This document shows positions 4,915 to 12,605 of a DNA stretch of 15,221 nucleotides, piece after piece (position 1 is the first letter of the stretch; each line of letters opens with the position of its first letter). The stretch is from Pseudomonadota bacterium (GTDB taxonomy: Bacteria; Myxococcota_A; UBA796; SXON01), in the NCBI GenBank assembly GCA_005776735.1, contig SXOM01000077.1:1-15221 (forward strand). Direction: 5' to 3'. The notes beneath the pieces were generated by a model, which made no database searches, was not told where the DNA came from, and saw only the letters and a program-made list of their open reading frames with translations. A program made the translations under genes and the position numbers.

Positions 4915-7332
4915 CTAGTAGTCGAACTTCAGGCCGAAGGTCAGCTCGGTGGAGGTGAAGTCCAGGGCGTCGGTGCCCAACGCGTACGTCTGGCGGTATT
5001 CGGCCACCAGGTAGGTGTCGTTGACCCCGGCCACCGTCTCGAGGCGGCTCGCCGACGCCTGGTCGAGCGGGTCGAGCAGGAGGTAGAGGCCGGCGCCCCA
5101 GTGCCAGCCGGGCGACCCGTCGGTGGTGTCGCCGCCGCCGTCCGCGTCGTAGTCCGACACCCACGTCTCGTTCCACAACCAGTAGTCGATGCCCGCGCGC
5201 GCGAACGGGACCACCGGCTGCTCCTTGAACAGGTCCAGGCGCACCGTCGCGTCCAGCGCGAACGGCACGGCGGTGAGCGTGTCCTCGTCGCTCGAGGACT
5301 CGCCCGATTCGGTGGTCTGCCCGCCGGAGTCGCTGTACAGGCCGAAGTTGAAGTCGACCTCCACCAGGTTGCGGGTCCACCCGATCTCGGCGCGGAGCAG
5401 GCGGTTGTCGGAGCTCCCGAAGGTGTCGGTGAGCGCGGTGTTGGACTGCGACAAGAACGGACCGTAGCGGACCTCGAAGTTCCAGCTCCGCGGGGTCAGG
5501 TCGTCCTCGTGCGGCCGCGCCTGCGCCACGCCGGGCGCCGCCGCCGCGGCGAGCGCCACGACGCCGAACATCGCCGATCGCCGCACCACCGACCGCCCCC
5601 GTCGTGCGAAGACCGCGCCCGCCGCCGCCGCCGCCCCGCACCAGCCGGCGGCGAAGAGCGGCAAGCCGCAGAAGCCCTCCAGGCCGAGGCGCTGGCTGAG
5701 CGACCACGTCTCCTCGGGGGTGACGGCGATGACGTTGGACATGGCTCCCTCCTGATCTTCGTCGTAGGCCCGGAGGGCCACATAGTAGGTCTGGCCGTTG
5801 GTGAGGCCACCGATGGTGACCTCGAAGGTGCCGTACGCATCGGGCGTGCCGACGATCTCGCCGGGGTCGGTGTCGGGGCCCTCGTACTCCGGCCCACCCG
5901 TGGGGTAGTCGGCGGGGTCCCACTCCACGGTGCTGATCCACACCTGGTAGCTGTCGGCCACGCCGGCGGAGAGCGCGTCGACCGACACGCGCACCACCTG
6001 GTCGCCGAAGGTCACCGTGCTCGCGGACAACTCCAGCGCTTCGGGCACCTCGTCCACCTGGACGAACGTGCCGTCGCGCCCGGTGAAGCCCGCGTCGTCG
6101 GTCACCTGGACCTCGACGAGGTAGTTGAGGTCGCCACCGTCTTCGCTCGCAGGGAGCGTGAAGCTCGCGGTCGCCGGCTCGCCGGCCACGACCGTGCCCG
6201 CGCCGCCCGCGACCGCCTCGGGGCCGTCGCCACCGCCCTGGACCTGTCGGTACACCTGGTAGGACCCGTCCACATCGGCGACAAAGCCGATCTCCACGGT
6301 CTCCTCGGTGGTGACCGTGTCCGCCGAGACGGTGCTGATCTCGACCCACGGGCGGTCGGTCACGACCGACACCCCGTCCGCAGCGGCGACAAAGCCGTAG
6401 CCGTTGATGGCGCGCAGACCGGTGACCTCCGAGCCGACATCGAGGACCTGCGCTTCGTCCCCGATGGAGGTGCTGCCCTCGTATGCGTAGAAGTGGACCC
6501 CGTCGGCCGCGGCCAGCGCCAGCCACCCACCGTCGGTGTCGAGCCCGCCCACCGCCGTCACGTCGGTGAGCGCGGGTTCGGACAGGAAGATGATGTCGAT
6601 CTCCGCGGTGTCGCTGGCGAGGTAGCCCACCGAGTAGGCCCCCTGCGTCGCCAACCACACGGTGGTGCTCTGCGTGGTGAGCCACAGGTCCTGGAGGTCC
6701 TGCGAACCTTCGTTGATCGCGCTGGACGTGCCCGACAGGCCCGACGCCGACACCTGCACCCGGTTGATGTTCGCGCCGCCGCTGAGCACGTACAGGTAGG
6801 TGATCGTGCGCGCCCCCGACTCGGAATCGGTGGTGTAGCGGGCCTCCATCGCTTCGAATCCGGAGTCGGCCAGGTCGTAGACACTCTCGTACTTGGCGCT
6901 CCCGGTCACGACGTCGTAGCCCATGACGACCGCGCCGGACTCGGGATCGTCGAGCACGGCGTAGACCGAGGTGTCGTCCGCTTCGAGGGCCAGGGGCGGC
7001 GCGCTGACGCCGATGCCGGTCATCCACGTGGGGCCGACCCCCGACTCCAGCGACCACTGGCCGAGCGTCTGGTCGTCCATCGCGGCGAAGAGCACCGGCG
7101 CGTCGCCGCCGCCGATGGCCACCGCGACCGCGCTCGCGCCGGTGTCGGCGACCGCGTTCCACGGGGTCCACGTTGCCGTGTCGAGCACCACGATCTCACC
7201 CTCGGCCGTGACCCAGGCCACCCACGCTTCGTCGCCGGTGCTGGTGATGTCGGCCACCGCACCGCTGGGAACCAGGGCGGCGACGTGATCGGGAGCGGCA
7301 GACGCCAACGAGACGAGGAAAAACAACATCAT
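4915..7332 (-). CDS. Envelope protein: propeller, Ig/FN3-like domains, membrane anchor, then internal signal peptide and outer-membrane barrel (apparent two-gene fusion)
   Basis: An 805-residue product. A short signal peptide (1-13, MMLFFLVSLASAA) precedes a propeller-like repeat region (about 17-325), two Ig/FN3-like beta domains (about 327-433 and 434-545) and a segment like the anchors at the very C-terminus of myxobacterial surface proteins: GFC (C555), hydrophobic Ala/Gly-rich core with C565, then ARRGR (576-580). The frame does not stop there. It runs through VVRRSAMFGVVALA...GVAQA (582-605), which looks like a complete second signal peptide ending in an AxA-like site, into a 200-residue beta-strand domain (606-805) whose last residues LTFGLKFDY form a typical outer-membrane barrel end. 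From memory, Myxococcus encodes a similar anchored protein and barrel as neighbours (MXAN_2561/MXAN_2562 families). GGGGGCGG (5593-5600) before GTG codons 582-583 could allow internal initiation. The start overlaps the usg-like stop: ATG at 7332 (ATGA overlap) or 7329 (TGATG). Confidence 0.8.
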   Translation of the reverse strand: MMLFFLVSLASAAPDHVAALVPSGAVADITSTGDEAWVAWVTAEGEIVVLDTATWTPWNAVADTGASAVAVAIGGGDAPVLFAAMDDQTLGQWSLESGVGPTWMTGIGVSAPPLALEADDTSVYAVLDDPESGAVVMGYDVVTGSAKYESVYDLADSGFEAMEARYTTDSESGARTITYLYVLSGGANINRVQVSASGLSGTSSAINEGSQDLQDLWLTTQSTTVWLATQGAYSVGYLASDTAEIDIIFLSEPALTDVTAVGGLDTDGGWLALAAADGVHFYAYEGSTSIGDEAQVLDVGSEVTGLRAINGYGFVAAADGVSVVTDRPWVEISTVSADTVTTEETVEIGFVADVDGSYQVYRQVQGGGDGPEAVAGGAGTVVAGEPATASFTLPASEDGGDLNYLVEVQVTDDAGFTGRDGTFVQVDEVPEALELSASTVTFGDQVVRVSVDALSAGVADSYQVWISTVEWDPADYPTGGPEYEGPDTDPGEIVGTPDAYGTFEVTIGGLTNGQTYYVALRAYDEDQEGAMSNVIAVTPEETWSLSQRLGLEGFCGLPLFAAGWCGAAAAAGAVFARRGRSVVRRSAMFGVVALAAAAAPGVAQARPHEDDLTPRSWNFEVRYGPFLSQSNTALTDTFGSSDNRLLRAEIGWTRNLVEVDFNFGLYSDSGGQTTESGESSSDEDTLTAVPFALDATVRLDLFKEQPVVPFARAGIDYWLWNETWVSDYDADGGGDTTDGSPGWHWGAGLYLLLDPLDQASASRLETVAGVNDTYLVAEYRQTYALGTDALDFTSTELTFGLKFDY

Positions 7333-8336
7333 GCCTCCACGCGAGTGGTGAGCCCCGACGCGACCAAGGCCTCTGCCAACGCCACCGGCACGGCCGCGCC
7401 GGCGCCGGCGACATTGTCGGCCGCGACCCACAAGTGGATGCCGTCGCCCGACGGATCGGGCCGGACACCGCCGAAGTAGACCAGGCCCCGGCCCATGACC
7501 TTGCGTGGCCGCAGGGTGCGCAGCCGGCCCGCCGTCGCGAGCCCCGCGCCGTCGCGAAGCGCCGTCTCCGCCGCTTCGGCGTCGTCGACGCCGCGGATGT
7601 GCAGGGCGGCCGTCATGCCGGTGAAGACCGGCTGGGTGCACACCTGCACGCCCACGCGCGCGGGGTTGATGCCGAAGAGCTCGCTGAGCTCGGCGCCGAG
7701 GACCAGCTCGCGTGCGCTCCACTCGCCCGCATCGGCATCCTCGGGCAGCGTGTCGAACGCGAGGCCCTCGGGGAAGTGGCGCCGCGGGGGGTCCTGAAGG
7801 TTGAACGACGCCACGACCTGCTGCGAGAGCTCCTCGGTGGCGGCGCGCCCGTACGCGCTCGCGGGCAGGTTGATGAGCCCGGTGATCGTGTGTGCCCCGA
7901 GCGGGAGCAGCGGCGCCAGCACCGTGCCGAGGAGCCAGCCCGGCGCGCTCGGCGTGCGCGCCCCGCCGGCCCGCGCGATCTCCGCCTCGGGAATGGGGCG
8001 CACACCCGGGAGGACCAGCGGCCCCGCGAACACACCGGCGCAGTTGTTGCCGACGTCGACGATGAGCGTGCCGCGCGACGCGAACGACGGCACGATGCGC
8101 TGCGCGATGGCCGCCGGGAGCGCCGAGAACGCGAGCGTGAGGCCGGAGTCTGCCGCTTCGGCCAGCACCTTGACCGGGATCGTGGCTTTTCCGTACTCGA
8201 CGCTGTCGCGACGCATCGCGCGGGAGGCGTAGGCCGAGACCTCGGCGCCGGACAACGCCCCCTCCGCCAGCCGCAAAAGGAGGGCCTCGCCCACGTTCCC
8301 CGTGGCGCCGAGCACCGCGATCGACACATCCATCAT
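7329..8336 (-). CDS. usg: Usg-like aspartate-semialdehyde dehydrogenase homologue, active-site residues lost
   Basis: A 335-residue protein with the fold signature of aspartate-semialdehyde dehydrogenase: dinucleotide-binding VLGATGNVGEALL (8-20), LIVDVGNN (91-98) at the usual VDNSS position and a C-terminal half matching the family. The catalytic cysteine of NPNC is replaced: the aligned stretch reads PSAPGWLLGT (129-138), with W134 in that place. The later catalytic histidine (family pattern PVxxGHS) is also lost, reading PVFTGMT with M241. By family knowledge this chemistry needs both, so the protein should not reduce aspartyl phosphate. It fits the Usg group of paralogues, whose role is unknown. 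Usg lies near truA in E. coli and Pseudomonas, and truA is two genes downstream here. Start ATG at 8336 or 8333. Its stop overlaps the next gene, implying coupled translation. Alternative: a diverged Asd with other activity. Confidence 0.8.
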   Translation of the reverse strand: MMDVSIAVLGATGNVGEALLLRLAEGALSGAEVSAYASRAMRRDSVEYGKATIPVKVLAEAADSGLTLAFSALPAAIAQRIVPSFASRGTLIVDVGNNCAGVFAGPLVLPGVRPIPEAEIARAGGARTPSAPGWLLGTVLAPLLPLGAHTITGLINLPASAYGRAATEELSQQVVASFNLQDPPRRHFPEGLAFDTLPEDADAGEWSARELVLGAELSELFGINPARVGVQVCTQPVFTGMTAALHIRGVDDAEAAETALRDGAGLATAGRLRTLRPRKVMGRGLVYFGGVRPDPSGDGIHLWVAADNVAGAGAAVPVALAEALVASGLTTRVEA

Positions 8337-8355
8337 GGCGCGGGCCCTAACGCGC

Positions 8356-8390
8356 GAGGGCGCCCCCCGGGGAAGCCGGGCGGCGCCCTC
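8356..8390 (-). terminator. Strong hairpin between the DUF465-type and usg-like genes
   Basis: GAGGGCGCC (8356-8364) pairs with GGCGCCCTC (8382-8390); after one C-C mismatch an inner CCCGG/CCGGG stem closes on a five-base loop (8371-8375). It lies 18 bases past the stop of the DUF465-type gene and 20 bases before the usg-like start. No T-run follows on the minus strand, so it is not a textbook intrinsic terminator. It may still terminate, attenuate or stabilise RNA, and it marks a likely boundary between the housekeeping block and the usg/truA block. Confidence 0.55.
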
Positions 8391-8407
8391 GAAACTTCGG
8401 GACGTCC

Positions 8408-8632
8408 TCAGACGTTCTTGTGCGAATCCAGGATCGACTGCATCCGCTCTTTCCCACGCAACTTCAGCCGCTTGAGCCGTCCGATCTCCCGACGCTCGGC
8501 CTCGGTGGGGTACCGAAGGGAGTCCAGCCGCGTGAGGTCCTTCTCGAAGGCCTGATGACGGTGCCAGAGGTGCCGCAGCTCGTCGTGCTTCGGCGTCAGG
8601 CGCTGGATGAGGTCGATCTCGGAACGCTCCAT
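8408..8632 (-). CDS. Small DUF465 (YdcH-like) protein
   Basis: A 74-residue, highly charged, helical protein. The central pattern FEKDLTRLDSLRYPTEAERR then LKRLKLRGKERMQSIL (55-68 at its core) matches the DUF465/YdcH layout: a first helix, a short turn with acidic residues, then a LKxxKLxxK-type second helix, expected to form a hairpin of coiled helices. The family has no firmly established function. The start was set at ATG 8632 because AGGAG lies five bases upstream and the family length fits; the frame stays open further upstream, but that would run into tsaB. It lies 31 bases after the tsaB stop and is followed by a strong hairpin, so it is probably the last gene of the rpsB-to-tsaB run. 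Confidence 0.85.
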   Translation of the reverse strand: MERSEIDLIQRLTPKHDELRHLWHRHQAFEKDLTRLDSLRYPTEAERREIGRLKRLKLRGKERMQSILDSHKNV

Positions 8633-8663
8633 GCTTGCTCCTGGTCGGGGTTGTGCGGACAGT

Positions 8664-9329
8664 CTATCCAAGTCGTGGCGACGCGACGGCAGCCGGCGGC
8701 GTGGCGTCGGGCTCGCGGAGGTAGGCGGCGCCGACGTCGCCAGCGTCGACCTCCGGGGTCGCGAGCAGGAGCCCCGCAGCGGCGCGCACGTAGGCGTCGC
8801 GAGCGACCGTCCACGGCGGGACGCACGCCAGGAGCGGCCCCGCGACGACGACCCCCTCCCCCACGCACACCGCCTGCGTCCACACCTGCGCCGCCAGCAC
8901 CTCGGCCGCGGCATCCGCCGGCGGCCCGAGCGCGAGGGGCGCCGCCCCCCGGGTGTCGAACGCCTGGGCGTACAGGCGGCCCTTGCGCGCGTCGAGCAGC
9001 GCCACGACACAGGCCCGCCCCGGCGCGGCCGCGGCGCGCAGCGCCAACGACGACAGCACCTGCACCGGAACCCCCCGCGCGAGCGCGAGGCCGAGGGCGT
9101 GTGCCAGCCCCACCCGGAGCCCCGTGAACGCACCCGGCCCGTTCACGACCGCGACGGCGTCGGGGGAGCCCACCGCCGCGACGGCGCGCGCGAGCGCCGG
9201 CGTGAGCCACCCGTCGGCCCCGGCGACCACCGCCTCGACCTCGGCGTGGACACAGGTGGCGCCGCAATACCCGGCGACCCCGACGACCGGCCCCGCGGTG
9301 TCGATGAGCACCCGCCGCCGCTCAGGCAC
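8664..9329 (-). CDS. tsaB: tRNA threonylcarbamoyladenosine biosynthesis protein TsaB
   Basis: A 221-residue member of the ASKHA-fold family. TsaB pairs with TsaD (and TsaE) to transfer threonylcarbamoyl to A37 of ANN-decoding tRNAs in the cytoplasm. The hallmark GPGAFTGLRVG (64-74, usual GPGSFTGLRIG) is clear, preceded by an N-terminal VLIDTA block (7-12) and followed by LLDARKGRLYAQAFD (111-125), which matches the DARxGxxY block. Length is normal for the family (about 220-235). The start is GTG at 9329, overlapping the rseP stop by eight bases, so translation is likely coupled. TsaD and TsaE are not in the window. The C-terminal third is less conserved, as usual for TsaB. Confidence 0.94.
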   Translation of the reverse strand: MPERRRVLIDTAGPVVGVAGYCGATCVHAEVEAVVAGADGWLTPALARAVAAVGSPDAVAVVNGPGAFTGLRVGLAHALGLALARGVPVQVLSSLALRAAAAPGRACVVALLDARKGRLYAQAFDTRGAAPLALGPPADAAAEVLAAQVWTQAVCVGEGVVVAGPLLACVPPWTVARDAYVRAAAGLLLATPEVDAGDVGAAYLREPDATPPAAVASPRLG

Positions 9330-11046
9330 ACTTCACCGGCGGCGGCACGGTCTCGGGCAAGAAGCGGCGGCTCACGTCCCACGCGCTCACGATGAGGAAG
9401 ATCGACAGGAGCAACAGCACCCCGACCTGCTGCAGGCGCTCGCGCAACCGCCACGGCAGGGGCCGGCCCCGCACCCACTCGGCGAGGTACATGAGGATCT
9501 GCCCGCCGTCGAGCACCGGGACCGGCAACAGGTTGAGCACGCCCAGCGAGATGCTCAACAGCGCCACGGTCGCCGCGGACTCGAACCACCCACGCTCGGC
9601 CGCCTCGGCCGCGGTGGAGAAGATCTCGATCGGGCCGCCGACGTTCTGCGAAGCGGGGGCGCCGCCGGTGAAGATGAGCCCGAGCTGCTCCACCATGCGC
9701 GCGGCGCTCCCCGTGGTGGCCTCGACCGCACGCGCCACGGCGTCGGGCAGGCCGTACTCCCGGAGGACATCGGGCGGGTAGACATAGGCGCCACCGGGCC
9801 CGAAGCCGACGCGCGGGCCCACCTTGTAGCGCCGGGACTGATCGACCTCCTGCACCACCGAAGGGGTGATGGTCAGCTCGACGATCTGGCCCTCGCGGCG
9901 GATCACGAAGGGCAGGGGCGTGGCCGTGTCGGCCAGCGTACCCCCCTCGGGGAACGCACCGGTGATGCTCGCGGTGATGTCGAGCCAGCGGCGCACGTCG
10001 CGATCGCCGATGCGCAGGACCCGGTCCCCGAGCTTGAGCCCCTGGCACTGGGCGGGGGACGCCGTTCCGTCGGCCAGGACGGCCTGGATGGCGGCGATCC
10101 CCGTCATCCCGTGCGCGAGCCCCCAGCGCGCCCACAGCGCGTCGTCGGCGGGGAAGCGTGTGGGGGCCCACGACGGATCGACGGCCAACGTGGCCGTGAT
10201 CACGCCCTGTTCCCCCTCGCGCCGGGCCTCGACGGCCGCGCGGTCGCGGCCCTCCAGCGCAGCGGCCAGGGCGGTCCACGTCTCGATGGCCACGCCCTCC
10301 ACCGCGGTGATCTTGTCGCCGGTGCGCAGGCCCGCCTTGCCGGTGGGCGAAGCGGGATCATCGACCAGCAGCGACGTGTCGAGCGCGCGAGGGTCCAGCC
10401 CGTAGTCCCCGAAGTGGGTCGGGTCCGAGACGTCGGCGAGGGGCACCACCAGCGCCCGCGCGTCGGTGCCCGCCGTCAGTTCCAGGGCCAGCCCCCCCGG
10501 CGCCACCCCGGCGTCGAGCACCTCGGCCACGTCGTTCCACGTGCGGACCGGAACGCCGCCGACGGAGGTCAACGTCTGCCCGGCCACCACGCCGGCCGAC
10601 TCGGCGGCGCTGCCCGGTACGACATACCCGATGGTCGCCTTCCACTGCGGTTCGCCCGCCAGGAACAACGCGGTGAAGACGAAGGCCGGCAACACCAGGT
10701 TGGTGACCGGCCCCGCGGCCACGATCAGCAGCCGTTGCCACGCCGGCTTGTGGATGAACGACCCCTGCGCGTCGATCCACTCGCCCTCCTCGTCAGTGCC
10801 GCTGTCCGAGAACGGGTCGGCGCCCACCCAGCGGACGTAGCCACCGATCGGGATCCACGACACGCGGTAGTCGGTCTTGCCGATGCGGACGCCGAACGCG
10901 CGGGGGCCGATGCCGATGCTGAAGACCTTGACCGTGACCCCGAAGAGCCGCGCGACCACGAAGTGACCGGCTTCGTGCACGAGCACCAGCGTGCCCACCA
11001 TCAGGACGACCATCAGCGCGGTCTGGGCGAATGCGAGCGGGGTCAC
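9322..11046 (-). CDS. rseP: RseP-type site-2 intramembrane zinc protease with three PDZ-like modules
   Basis: A 574-residue inner-membrane metalloprotease of the RseP/S2P family, which cuts membrane-spanning segments of anti-sigma factors and leftover signal peptides. The first helix carries HEAGH (24-28; zinc ligands H24, H28, catalytic E25); the third zinc ligand is D513 in NLLPVPVLDGG (505-515). GGYVRWVGAD (68-77) is the conserved membrane-associated loop. Between the catalytic halves lie three PDZ-like modules at about 132-204, 217-290 and 315-396, each with a G-L/V-x-x-G-D/Q core (AGVVAGQ, AGLRTGD, LKLGDR). E. coli RseP has 450 residues and two PDZ domains, so this one carries an insertion. 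Start GTG at 11046, preceded by GGGGGA. It follows cdsA by 28 bases and overlaps tsaB by eight. Confidence 0.95.
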   Translation of the reverse strand: MTPLAFAQTALMVVLMVGTLVLVHEAGHFVVARLFGVTVKVFSIGIGPRAFGVRIGKTDYRVSWIPIGGYVRWVGADPFSDSGTDEEGEWIDAQGSFIHKPAWQRLLIVAAGPVTNLVLPAFVFTALFLAGEPQWKATIGYVVPGSAAESAGVVAGQTLTSVGGVPVRTWNDVAEVLDAGVAPGGLALELTAGTDARALVVPLADVSDPTHFGDYGLDPRALDTSLLVDDPASPTGKAGLRTGDKITAVEGVAIETWTALAAALEGRDRAAVEARREGEQGVITATLAVDPSWAPTRFPADDALWARWGLAHGMTGIAAIQAVLADGTASPAQCQGLKLGDRVLRIGDRDVRRWLDITASITGAFPEGGTLADTATPLPFVIRREGQIVELTITPSVVQEVDQSRRYKVGPRVGFGPGGAYVYPPDVLREYGLPDAVARAVEATTGSAARMVEQLGLIFTGGAPASQNVGGPIEIFSTAAEAAERGWFESAATVALLSISLGVLNLLPVPVLDGGQILMYLAEWVRGRPLPWRLRERLQQVGVLLLLSIFLIVSAWDVSRRFLPETVPPPVKCA

Positions 11047-11074
11047 CGTCCCCCACCATGCACACCGAGTCGCT

Positions 11075-11872
11075 TCACCGCAACTCCAACCACAACCACA
11101 GTACCGGCGTGGTGAAGCACAACGAGTCGATGCGGTCCAGGATGCCGCCGTGCCCGGGCATGACCCAGCCCGAGTCCTTCACGTCCCAGGTGCGCTTCAC
11201 CAGCGACTCGGCGAGGTCGCCGACCACGCCGAGCACGTCGAGGAGCATCGTCAGGAGCACACACTCGATCACCCCGAACGGCAGGTTGCCGACCTTGGCG
11301 AAGATGACGCCGCCGATCGCGCTGGCGGCGAGGCCACCCACCGCCCCCTCGACCGTCTTCTTGGGAGACACCCTCGCAAACAACGGCGTGCGGCCGAAGG
11401 CACGCCCGGCGAAGTAGGCGCCGGTGTCGCCGAGCCAGGTCGCCGCGAAAAGGTACAGGACCATCCAGATCCCGTCCTCGCGACCGCGGAGCGCCACCAG
11501 CGGCGCCACGAGGAGCGGCGCATACACCAGCCCGGCCACGCCGCGAACCGCCTGCGTGCCTGCGCGCGCGACGTCGGCCTCGGCGAACATCGGCACCGTG
11601 AGCCCGATCATCACCACCACCGCCACCAGCGGCCCCGCGAGGGTGGGCGCCACGTGGGTCACCGCCACATGCAGCGCGAGCCCCAACGGCACCAGGGTGA
11701 GCCGCGTACGGGTGGCCGCCGCGGGCATGTCCCGCGTCATCATCAGCGCCCACTCGTCCATCGCGAGCGCGACGACCACCGCCACGAGCACCGCGACCCC
11801 GACCCCACCGAACCACAGCACGGGCAGGACGATGCACAGGCCAATCGCGCCCGACAACAGGCGAAGCCCCAC
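11075..11872 (-). CDS. cdsA: Phosphatidate cytidylyltransferase CdsA
   Basis: A 265-residue polytopic inner-membrane enzyme that makes CDP-diacylglycerol from CTP and phosphatidic acid, the branch point for phosphatidylethanolamine, phosphatidylglycerol and cardiolipin. Several hydrophobic helices lead to the family signature: WLGDTGAYFAGRAFGRT (146-162), SPKKTVEGAVGG (169-180), GDLAESLVKR (218-227) and KDSGWVMPGHGGILDRIDS (232-250), which contains the conserved metal and CTP-binding acidic residues. Length is normal. The GTG start at 11872 directly abuts the uppS TAG with no gap, so translation is probably coupled. In many bacteria dxr follows cdsA; here rseP follows instead after 28 bases. 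Confidence 0.96.
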   Translation of the reverse strand: MGLRLLSGAIGLCIVLPVLWFGGVGVAVLVAVVVALAMDEWALMMTRDMPAAATRTRLTLVPLGLALHVAVTHVAPTLAGPLVAVVVMIGLTVPMFAEADVARAGTQAVRGVAGLVYAPLLVAPLVALRGREDGIWMVLYLFAATWLGDTGAYFAGRAFGRTPLFARVSPKKTVEGAVGGLAASAIGGVIFAKVGNLPFGVIECVLLTMLLDVLGVVGDLAESLVKRTWDVKDSGWVMPGHGGILDRIDSLCFTTPVLWLWLELR

Positions 11873-12595
11873 CTACGGGCCCCCCCGGAGCTGCGCGCCG
11901 GTGGCGCCGAACCGCCGTTCCCGACTGCCGAACGCGGCAAACGCCGCCTCGAGCTCGGGACGACGGAAGTCCGGCCACAGGGTGTCGGTGACGTAGAGCT
12001 CGGCGTACGCGAGCTGCCACAACATGAAGTTGCTCAAGCGGAGTTCGCCGCTGGTGCGGATGAGCAGGTCGGGATCGGGCAGGCCCGCGGTCTGCAGCTC
12101 GGCCGAGAACAGGCGCTCGTCGATCTGGTCGGGCCGCAGCCGACCGGCGGCGGCCTTCTTGGCCAGGGCCTTGGCGGCCTCGACCAGCTCGTGCCGCGAG
12201 CCGTAGGACAACGCCAGCGTGAGCACCATCTGCTGGTTGTCGCGGCTCGCGTGCATCAGCTCACGCAAGGCGGTGCGCACGGTCAGCGGCAGCCGGTCGA
12301 GCTGGCCCACGGCGTTCAGTCGGATGCCGTTGTCCAGGATCTCGCGCCGCTCCTGGATGAGGTAGCGCGCCAGGAGCCCCATCAGCGCGCCCACCTCGTC
12401 CTCGGGGCGCTTCCAGTTCTCGGTGGAGAAGCTGTACAGCGTCAACGCCTTCACGCCCGCTTCGCGACACGCGCGGGTGACGACACGGACGCTCTCGGCG
12501 CCCTCTTCGTGACCGCGCACCCGGGGCCAGCCGCGGGCCTCGGCCCAGCGGCCGTTGCCGTCCATGATGATCGCGACGTGCGTGGGGATCTTCAT
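11873..12595 (-). CDS. uppS: Isoprenyl transferase (undecaprenyl diphosphate synthase) UppS
   Basis: A 240-residue cis-prenyltransferase that adds isopentenyl diphosphate units to farnesyl diphosphate to make the C55 lipid carrier for peptidoglycan and O-antigen precursors. Family motifs: HVAIIMDGNGRWA (6-18, metal-binding D12), GHEEGAE (28-34), LYSFSTENWKRP (53-64), LALSYGSRHELVEA (127-140) and PDPDLLIRTSGELRLSNF (173-190), including the diphosphate-binding R180 and R186, then WQLAYAELYVTDTLWPDF (193-210). Length is normal. ATG at 12595 lies 10 bases after the frr stop, with GGGGCG just upstream as a modest ribosome site. Product chain length is inferred from the family and the operon. Confidence 0.96.
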   Translation of the reverse strand: MKIPTHVAIIMDGNGRWAEARGWPRVRGHEEGAESVRVVTRACREAGVKALTLYSFSTENWKRPEDEVGALMGLLARYLIQERREILDNGIRLNAVGQLDRLPLTVRTALRELMHASRDNQQMVLTLALSYGSRHELVEAAKALAKKAAAGRLRPDQIDERLFSAELQTAGLPDPDLLIRTSGELRLSNFMLWQLAYAELYVTDTLWPDFRRPELEAAFAAFGSRERRFGATGAQLRGGP

Positions 12596-12605
12596 GGCGC
12601 CCCGA

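Noticed and set aside
4772..7479. Long open frames on both strands over the envelope-protein gene (about 800 codons each)
   Set aside because: Arg/Gly/His-rich low-complexity translations typical of out-of-frame reading at high GC; the accepted frame has a signal peptide, beta domains and a barrel end.
4915..7722. Upstream extension of the envelope protein to 7722
   Set aside because: It would run 390 bases into the usg-like gene with an Arg-rich stretch; ATG at 7332 with a signal peptide and a stop/start overlap is far better.
8356..8390. Classic T-tailed intrinsic terminator
   Set aside because: The stem is strong but no T-run follows on either strand; kept only as a probable terminator or attenuator.
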